Position numbers and translations under genes: made by a program. Positions 14,930 through 19,080 of a stretch of DNA of 19,080 nucleotides are shown one piece after another (within the stretch, counting starts at the first letter, position 1; each line of letters begins with the position of its first letter). The stretch is from DATAMF01 sp964472565 (GTDB lineage Bacteria > Chloroflexota > Anaerolineae > Aggregatilineales > Aggregatilineaceae): the NCBI GenBank assembly GCA_964472565.1, contig CAYYNB010000118.1:1-19080 (forward strand). Direction: 5' to 3'. Below the pieces are notes generated by a model. That model ran no database searches, was not told the origin of the DNA, and saw nothing but the letters and a program-made list of their open reading frames with translations.

Positions 14930-16101
14930 GTTTTTTCCTCACTCTCACCTGCTGAAGCTTCCGACGTAAATTTTTCTACACTTTCCGCTGGAATCACACG
15001 CGTCGTTTGGGTGTCGCGCGTCAAAGCCACATTCGATGTCGATGCGGGTGGAGTACGAAGCGAGGCCGGCGGCACAGGGGGCGGAATCTTCAAGCCGATA
15101 ATGTGGGGCGGCTGCGCGTCGGAGTCGCCAGCCGAATCCGGCGAGGGCAGCGTATCAGGTTCCGGCGGCAGCACTGGCGTCATCGCGGTCGATACCCCAT
15201 TCACCTGAATCGAAGGCCGTTTAGTTTCAGCCGGTTCAACTGGCGCAATCTGCCCGTCGGCATTGGGCAACACCGGAGGCCGTGAGGGGCGGCGCGGCGG
15301 CAGCGGGCGCAAAATCGCCAGCGAGGGTGTCTCGATCACGCGCTCTGGTGTAATGCTGCTTTCTGCAATCACAGGGGTAGCGCTCGTTTCCTTCGCCTGC
15401 ACTTTGATGGATTTAGCCCCAGCGTCCACCGGTTTGGTTTTCGATTTAGCGACCCGAACCACAAAAAAGGCCAGTTCGCCTATATTATCAACGGTGCTCA
15501 GAATCAGTTCGCTCCCGTTCAGCCGGACAAAATCGCGCGCCGTCGTCAGTTCAAAAACGGTGTCCTGCGCCCGCCAGTGATCGCCAAACGACTTGAGCAA
15601 ATCATCCAGCGTCTGGGGCAGCGGGTTTGTACGAGTAAACTTAACCCGAAACCACAACCCCAGATCGGTGGTTTCCATTTCCAGCCGCACATTGGTGCCC
15701 TGTGAAAACGCCGCCGAATACAACAGCAGCAAGGCTTCTTGCAGCGTCTCCTGGTTGGCATGCAGCAAGGGATTGGTCAGAATTTGCGGCGTCGGGCTGA
15801 TTTGGAGTTGTTCGGCTAACCAGACCAGCAGCGCATTGACGTGAAAGGGACGTATCGAACGTTCCGGAATCGATTCCCCCATCTTATAGCGGATCAAATA
15901 GGACCACGCCATAAAAAGGTTGAGCACGTTCGCAATTTTTGCCGTCGCCCGATTCTTCCAATAGCCCGGTGGTTTGTCCTGCGCTTCGGGCATATCGCTC
16001 AGCGCAATCGCCGACAAGGCAGCATTGAGTGAATCGGCAATGCGATTGTAGAGCAAAAATTGCAGGTCGGAGAGCGCCTCCCAATCGGGTTCGCGCTTCA
16101 T
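14926..16101 (-). CDS. Histidine-kinase-like pseudokinase with proline-rich tail (paralogue 1)
   Basis: The 391-residue protein is a paralogue of the next gene. The first helix has Y18-N-R-I-A-D-S-L-N-A27, alignable with the H-box SHELRTPLNA but with N19 at the His position. A second helix (KIANVLNLFMAWSYLIRYKMGE) completes a DHp-like hairpin. Residues about 85-225 resemble a HATPase fold: NQETLQEALLLLYSAAF in the N-box place (no Asn), GLWFRVKFTR as a core strand, and TTARDFVRLNGSELILSTVD near the end. Glycine-rich ATP lid motifs are missing, so phosphotransfer is improbable. From about 230 the protein is a proline/serine/threonine-rich tail without recognised domains. The ATG at 16101 has AAGGGGG 7 nt upstream. 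It lies 25 nt behind the four-cysteine protein gene and overlaps its paralogue by 4 nt. Confidence 0.75.
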   Translation of the reverse strand: MKREPDWEALSDLQFLLYNRIADSLNAALSAIALSDMPEAQDKPPGYWKNRATAKIANVLNLFMAWSYLIRYKMGESIPERSIRPFHVNALLVWLAEQLQISPTPQILTNPLLHANQETLQEALLLLYSAAFSQGTNVRLEMETTDLGLWFRVKFTRTNPLPQTLDDLLKSFGDHWRAQDTVFELTTARDFVRLNGSELILSTVDNIGELAFFVVRVAKSKTKPVDAGAKSIKVQAKETSATPVIAESSITPERVIETPSLAILRPLPPRRPSRPPVLPNADGQIAPVEPAETKRPSIQVNGVSTAMTPVLPPEPDTLPSPDSAGDSDAQPPHIIGLKIPPPVPPASLRTPPASTSNVALTRDTQTTRVIPAESVEKFTSEASAGESEEKT

Positions 16102-16126
16102 AACTTACCCCCTTCTGGCATCGCCG

Positions 16127-16486
16127 CTAACGGCTGACGATTTCGAGCATCAGATCAACCGGAATGGCCCGTGAACGCACCAGATAATTCTGAACATCGG
16201 CTAAGGCCAGTTCGAACAATTGCACAAGTCCCTCGTCGCTGTCTTTATAACGGCGCAGGGTTTGCAGGGTGCAGGCGGCACAACCGCGCATCGCCCGATA
16301 ACTATCGGTTTCGCAGGGCAAACAACCGTTCACCCGGACCATCATCAACATAAAAGCTAAAACTTCTTCATGGGTTTCGGGCAGCGCCGACACCCGATCC
16401 ACCAGTTTCCGCCACTGCTCACCCCGTGCGTTGCGCAGTTGAGGAATGGCATGGTGGGGAAACATCAATTCATTTTTAGTATACAT
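16127..16486 (-). CDS. Small four-cysteine protein (two CxxC motifs), function unknown
   Basis: The 119-residue, mostly helical protein has two CxxC pairs (C55/C58 and C69/C72) separated by ten residues, within NGCLPCETDSYRAMRGCAAC. The pattern could bind a metal such as zinc or an iron-sulfur cluster, or form redox disulfides. The VNGCLPC stretch after a long helix recalls AhpD/carboxymuconolactone-decarboxylase-like proteins, but the second CxxC and the rest do not clearly fit, so I leave the family open. No signal peptide is seen. The ATG at 16486 is preceded by AAGGATAGGGTGGG. It is the first gene of an operon with two histidine-kinase-like paralogues, suggesting a sensor or partner role; this is inference from position only. 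Upstream lies a nested palindrome. Confidence 0.72.
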   Translation of the reverse strand: MYTKNELMFPHHAIPQLRNARGEQWRKLVDRVSALPETHEEVLAFMLMMVRVNGCLPCETDSYRAMRGCAACTLQTLRRYKDSDEGLVQLFELALADVQNYLVRSRAIPVDLMLEIVSR

Positions 16487-16523
16487 CCCACCCTATCCTT
16501 AATATTGGCCCCCATGACATCAT

Positions 16524-16566
16524 TACGTTCTTTGGGAGAACTCATGTTCATAGCATAAAGAACGTA
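16524..16566. repeat. 10-bp inverted repeat in promoter region
   Basis: TACGTTCTTT (16524-16533) and AAAGAACGTA (16557-16566) are perfect inverted copies 23 nt apart, located 38-80 nt upstream of the four-cysteine protein gene. A smaller GAAC-TCAT-GTTC palindrome is nested in the loop, so GTTC/GAAC half-sites occur four times in about 40 bp. It may be a compound operator. A single 10-bp inverted repeat is not rare by chance in 19 kb; the nesting and position are what raise interest. Confidence 0.45.
16538..16549. promoter_or_regulatory. LexA-like box (GAAC-N4-GTTC)
   Basis: GAACTCATGTTC matches the core GAAC-N4-GTTC of the SOS box used by Gram-positive bacteria and also reported for the Chloroflexota member Dehalococcoides. 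Flanking bases do not match the full consensus. About 0.3 such cores are expected by chance in a window this long, so this is a candidate only. Confidence 0.35.
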
Positions 16567-16614
16567 TTTACCCTATGATAGCGTACTCCGGTACCAGATT
16601 GGGATATAAATCGG

Positions 16615-16629
16615 TTTGGATACTCCAAA
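16615..16629. other. Short perfect palindrome upstream of the NADAR gene
   Basis: TTTGGA, TAC, TCCAAA forms a 6-bp perfect inverted repeat about 85 nt before the NADAR start codon. It could be an operator or a leader hairpin. No convincing -35/-10 pair was found in 16567-16699; a TATAAA at 16605-16610 lacks a matching -35. Confidence 0.3.
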
Positions 16630-16699
16630 ATGACCGGGCAGGCAGTGCGCAGAGCAAACGATAGGGATACCCAATTTATCCATTTGAGTTACGATCTGC

Positions 16700-16706
16700 A
16701 AGGAGG
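16700..16706 (+). promoter_or_regulatory. Strong Shine-Dalgarno site of the NADAR gene
   Basis: AAGGAGG lies 8 nt before the ATG at 16715. It decides this start over the in-frame GTG at 16706, which overlaps the site itself. Confidence 0.8.
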
Positions 16707-16714
16707 TGCCAGCG

Positions 16715-16811
16715 ATGCCCATCTATTTTTACTCAACTATTGATCACTATGGATGCTTCTCAAATTTTTCCACACATGGCCTCGAACTGGAAGGCTACTT
16801 TTGGCCCACTG
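16715..16811 (+). CDS. NADAR-family (YbiA-like) N-glycosidase, 5' part only
   Basis: Only the first 32 codons are visible before the assembly gap. They read MPIYFYSTIDHYGCFSNF followed by a strand ending G-Y-F-W-P-T, which matches the start of NADAR proteins such as E. coli YbiA (FYS..D.YG.FSNF, then DG..WPT and SEHYFQAQKF in full-length members). NADAR proteins are N-glycosidases: YbiA acts on damaged intermediates of riboflavin synthesis, and others remove ADP-ribose from DNA or protein and occur with toxins or defence genes. Full-length members are about 150-190 residues, so the 100-N gap, which is a conventional placeholder, probably hides more than 100 bp. No partner toxin can be seen. 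The gene has a strong ribosome site and runs divergently from the four-cysteine protein operon. Confidence 0.82.
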
Positions 16812-16911
16812 NNNNNNNNNNNNNNNNNNNNNNNNNNNNNNNNNNNNNNNNNNNNNNNNNNNNNNNNNNNNNNNNNNNNNNNNNNNNNNNNNNNNNNNNN
16901 NNNNNNNNNNN
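16812..16911. other. Assembly gap (100 N)
   Basis: One hundred N form a typical fixed-length scaffold gap of unknown true size. It hides the rest of the NADAR gene and possibly more. Any reading frame that runs through it (for example from 16740 into the downstream gene) is not real evidence of coding. Confidence 0.98.
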
Positions 16912-17024
16912 ATTCCACGATTGATCACCGCCTGACCTCCGTCCGCGCGACGGATCGAAGATCACACGGTAAAATGTGCGAAAAGTCATTCGGATTACAC
17001 CACGTCATTTTGGAGGAAGTGTTC

Positions 17025-18917
17025 ATGACCAAACGGCTGTTACTCGGCCTTGTCGTGCTGCTCGTCAGCGCTCTGCCCTATCACGTCCAGGCGCAGGACA
17101 GCACCCGCTACGAAAATGCACTACTCGGCATCGCTTTCGACCTCCCGGCGGGATGGGAAGTCGTGGAACTGGAAAATAATCGACTGCTGGCGGCAGCGCC
17201 CTTTGATTTGCAGACCGTACAGGAAGGCGGCTCACCCAGCGGCTTGACTGTGCGTTTCAGCGTCGGCACCTTCAACCAGTTGGGCATTGCCGACGCCACC
17301 GAACTCCCGAATTTGATCGCGCGGCTGGTATCGAGCGATGTTGCGGCACCGGCACCGGCGCAGGTGATGTGGGGCAACGCCAGCGGCTATGAGATCGAAG
17401 TGACGATGCCCGACGAAGGGCTGACGACCAAAGTTGGCATGCTGGCGATTGAAGGCGGGCGCGTCGCCGTGGTGCGCGGGATCGCGCCTACCGCCGCCTG
17501 GGAAAGCGGTGGGCGAGCGACTTTTGATGCATTGGCCCAGTCGATGCAGTTTTCGCTGCCGCAGCGCGACGAAGACCTGATCGCTACCGTGATCTCGAAT
17601 GACGGCGGCGTGTTCTGGCAGTACCAGGAACCCCAGCCGGACAGCGGGCGCATCGTGGTGGCGGGCGGACTGACGTATGATGAGTTCGATGTGATGTATC
17701 TCGCCGTGGGGCCGGGCGGCGTGCTGGCGCTTGATATGAAGCCCGGCACACGAATCAGCTATATTGGTCCCTGGGTGAGCGGTAATTTCGTCGATGTGGC
17801 GATTGGCCCGGACACCAAGCTGTATCTGGCAAATATCGCGGATACGGACGACGCGATTATGGTGGTGGACCGCGCCGGAAATTACAACCGGAGTTGGGGC
17901 GCGCGCGGCGATGGGGATGGCGAATTTGCGCCGGGCATGCCGCTCACGCTCGCCGTCACGAAAGCGGGCGACATCTGGACCGTTTCCGAAGGGCATTCGT
18001 CCGGTATTCGCAACCGGTTGTATAAGTTCGATGCGGTGGGCAATCTGCTGCTGACCGTCGATCTCGACCAGATTAATCCCGACCTGAAGGGCATTCGCCT
18101 GGATAATAATGTCGTGACGGGCGCGCTGTATCTCGTCGGGGAAACGGGCAATCTCAACGTCGTGGACAGCAACGGCCAGGCGCTGGTCACAGATTTGGCG
18201 CAGGAAGTGCTCGGCGTGGTGACTCCGCTCGACATCACCATTGAACCGAACGATAACATCGTGATCGCGGTGCCAGCGCCGGGTGAAGGTGGCTTCGGCT
18301 TCCTCGAACTGAGCGTGGCGGGCAAACTGCTCGATGTGTTCGGGCTGCCCTACGATACGGCGCGCGGCGGCGAATTTAAACCGGGCGAATACAGCCGTCC
18401 GGGCGGGATGGTCGTGGGACGCGACGGCACGATCTATTTTGCCGAAACGAATCCCGATAACGGTTACACGCAGGTGCAAGCCTTTGTGTTCACCGGCGAT
18501 GGGATTCTGCCGCTGGGCAATGAAGCCGCAGAACAACCGGTTGCCGCGGAACCAGCCGCCGTTGATGCATCGGTGGGCGGCGGATCATTGACGTATGGCG
18601 AGACGAAACGCGGCACACTCAACAACCGCTATCCCTATCATAACTGGACGTTCGAGGCGAAAGCGGGCGATCATATTGTGATCACCATGATCGACGCCAG
18701 CGGACGCGGCGAACTTGACCCGAAAATCAGCCTGAGAAACGCCGAAGGGATCGAGTTGAGCGCAAACGATGACGTGGGCGATATTCGGCCCGATGGCATG
18801 TCCAGCCGGGACGCGCTGCTTGATTATGCATTTTCTTCACCGGGCGTTTACACCATCCAGGCGGGGCGCTTCGGCGGGCGCGGCGAGTATATTCTGACGC
18901 TCGAACTCGTCCAGTAG
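17025..18917 (+). CDS. Secreted protein: PsbP-like module, beta-propeller, PPC-like module
   Basis: The 630-residue protein starts with a signal peptide (MTKRLLLGLVVLLVSALP, cleavage probably after H-V-Q-A23). Residues about 27-175 form a PsbP/DcrB-like module (YENALLGIAFDLPAGWEVV, ending near ALAQSMQFSLP), the same kind as in the FxLYD lipoprotein of this window. Residues about 195-510 form an NHL/SMP-30-like beta-propeller with blade motifs such as FVDVAIGPDTKLYLAN, GGMVVGRDGTIYFAE and LDITIEPNDNIVIAV. The last 100 residues resemble a bacterial pre-peptidase C-terminal (PPC) domain: NWTFEAKAGDHIVITM, LDPKISLRNAEG, ANDD, and SPGVYTIQAG..GEYILTLEL. Exported binding protein; ligand unknown. 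ATG at 17025 has GGAGGA 7 nt upstream and starts the signal peptide; the longer in-frame extension crosses the N gap and is rejected. The 113 nt between gap and start show only a lone TAAAAT (16970-16975). Confidence 0.85.
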   Translation: MTKRLLLGLVVLLVSALPYHVQAQDSTRYENALLGIAFDLPAGWEVVELENNRLLAAAPFDLQTVQEGGSPSGLTVRFSVGTFNQLGIADATELPNLIARLVSSDVAAPAPAQVMWGNASGYEIEVTMPDEGLTTKVGMLAIEGGRVAVVRGIAPTAAWESGGRATFDALAQSMQFSLPQRDEDLIATVISNDGGVFWQYQEPQPDSGRIVVAGGLTYDEFDVMYLAVGPGGVLALDMKPGTRISYIGPWVSGNFVDVAIGPDTKLYLANIADTDDAIMVVDRAGNYNRSWGARGDGDGEFAPGMPLTLAVTKAGDIWTVSEGHSSGIRNRLYKFDAVGNLLLTVDLDQINPDLKGIRLDNNVVTGALYLVGETGNLNVVDSNGQALVTDLAQEVLGVVTPLDITIEPNDNIVIAVPAPGEGGFGFLELSVAGKLLDVFGLPYDTARGGEFKPGEYSRPGGMVVGRDGTIYFAETNPDNGYTQVQAFVFTGDGILPLGNEAAEQPVAAEPAAVDASVGGGSLTYGETKRGTLNNRYPYHNWTFEAKAGDHIVITMIDASGRGELDPKISLRNAEGIELSANDDVGDIRPDGMSSRDALLDYAFSSPGVYTIQAGRFGGRGEYILTLELVQ

Positions 18918-18926
18918 TCCAATTCC

Positions 18927-18960
18927 GGGGAGCGGGTTTGGTATCCCCCGCCCCCCCTTT
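18927..18960 (+). terminator. Possible terminator of the propeller gene
   Basis: GGGG-A-GCGGG pairs with CCCGC-CCCC across a 10-nt loop, with one bulged A, beginning 10 nt after the stop. The following T-tract is short (TTT), so termination strength is doubtful. The C-run overlaps the intergenic repeat copy B. Confidence 0.4.
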
Positions 18961-18994
18961 GACCCCGTTTGAGGGGAGATTTGGCGACGCGAAA
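18943..18994 (-). repeat. Intergenic repeat, copy B
   Basis: Read on the minus strand this begins TTTCGCG, then TCTCCCCTCAAA, a GGGG run, CAAA and a longer G-run, matching copy A at 1-49 in order and spacing with small gaps. A 9-bp direct repeat CGACGCGAA (18985-18993 and 19005-19013) overlaps its edge. The remaining bases to 19080 contain no gene; they end in another C-run (CCCCATCCCCCCTTGC). Confidence 0.4.
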
Positions 18995-19080
18995 CCGGTT
19001 TTCACGACGCGAATTTAACCTTTCTCACGTCATTCAGTCTCAGGCTGCGCCAATATTTTCTTTACCCCATCCCCCCTTGC

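Noticed and set aside
16740..17024. In-frame extension of the propeller gene to 16740 through the N gap
   Set aside because: The frame is open only because N codons hide stops. Signal peptide and ribosome site place the start at 17025, and 16715-16811 is read in another frame as NADAR.
17232..18536. Minus-strand reading frame of 434 codons inside the propeller gene
   Set aside because: Composition (H, R, A, I-rich) is typical of a shadow frame; the plus-strand protein has signal peptide, blades and a PPC-like end.
1..19080. CRISPR arrays, tRNA or rRNA genes, insertion sequences, prophage genes
   Set aside because: No regularly spaced repeats, cloverleaf-type sequences, transposase motifs or phage structural genes were seen on reading both strands.

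Overview
The window is a GC-rich chromosomal stretch of a bacterium, most likely a member of Chloroflexota (Anaerolineae-like). This placement is inferred from the mix of FxLYD-type and WD40 lipoproteins, an ABCG-type exporter, a zinc-ribbon FHA protein, proline-rich tails and a Gram-positive/Chloroflexota-style GAAC-N4-GTTC palindrome. No rRNA, tRNA, CRISPR array or transposase was seen. A run of exactly 100 N (16812-16911) is a scaffold gap that cuts one gene.

Left block (129-5651, all on the minus strand, read right to left): a degenerate small-GTPase/VOC fusion protein, a PHP-type histidinol-phosphatase family protein, a dienelactone-hydrolase-fold protein that has lost its nucleophile and catalytic histidine, a zinc-ribbon FHA protein, an FxLYD lipoprotein and a membrane TPR protein. 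Spacing is tight, so this looks like one or two operons. It reads as housekeeping and envelope/signalling functions with several 'dead enzyme' folds.

Middle block (5805-10604): a plus-strand SAM methyltransferase with a clear extended -10 promoter and an intrinsic terminator. It is followed by a minus-strand operon of WD40-propeller lipoprotein, RsmC-like methyltransferase and dihydrolipoyl dehydrogenase, driven by a second extended -10 promoter with almost the same core sequence. From the same intergenic region a plus-strand operon starts, with an ABCG-like half transporter and a four-helix membrane protein with an acidic external loop. It ends at a bidirectional terminator (13778-13799).

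Right block (13805-16486, minus strand): a compact three-gene operon of a small four-cysteine protein and two paralogous proteins. The paralogues keep the outline of a sensor histidine kinase (dimerisation helices plus ATPase-like fold) but lack the phospho-acceptor His, the N-box Asn and the glycine boxes, and each carries a long proline-rich tail. A nested palindrome containing a LexA-like box lies in front of it. This is the most unusual unit in the window.

The right end (16715-18917, plus strand) holds the first 32 codons of a NADAR-family (YbiA-like) N-glycosidase broken by the assembly gap, and then a secreted multidomain protein (PsbP-like module, beta-propeller, PPC-like module). A related G/C-run intergenic repeat appears in opposite orientation at the two ends of the window.
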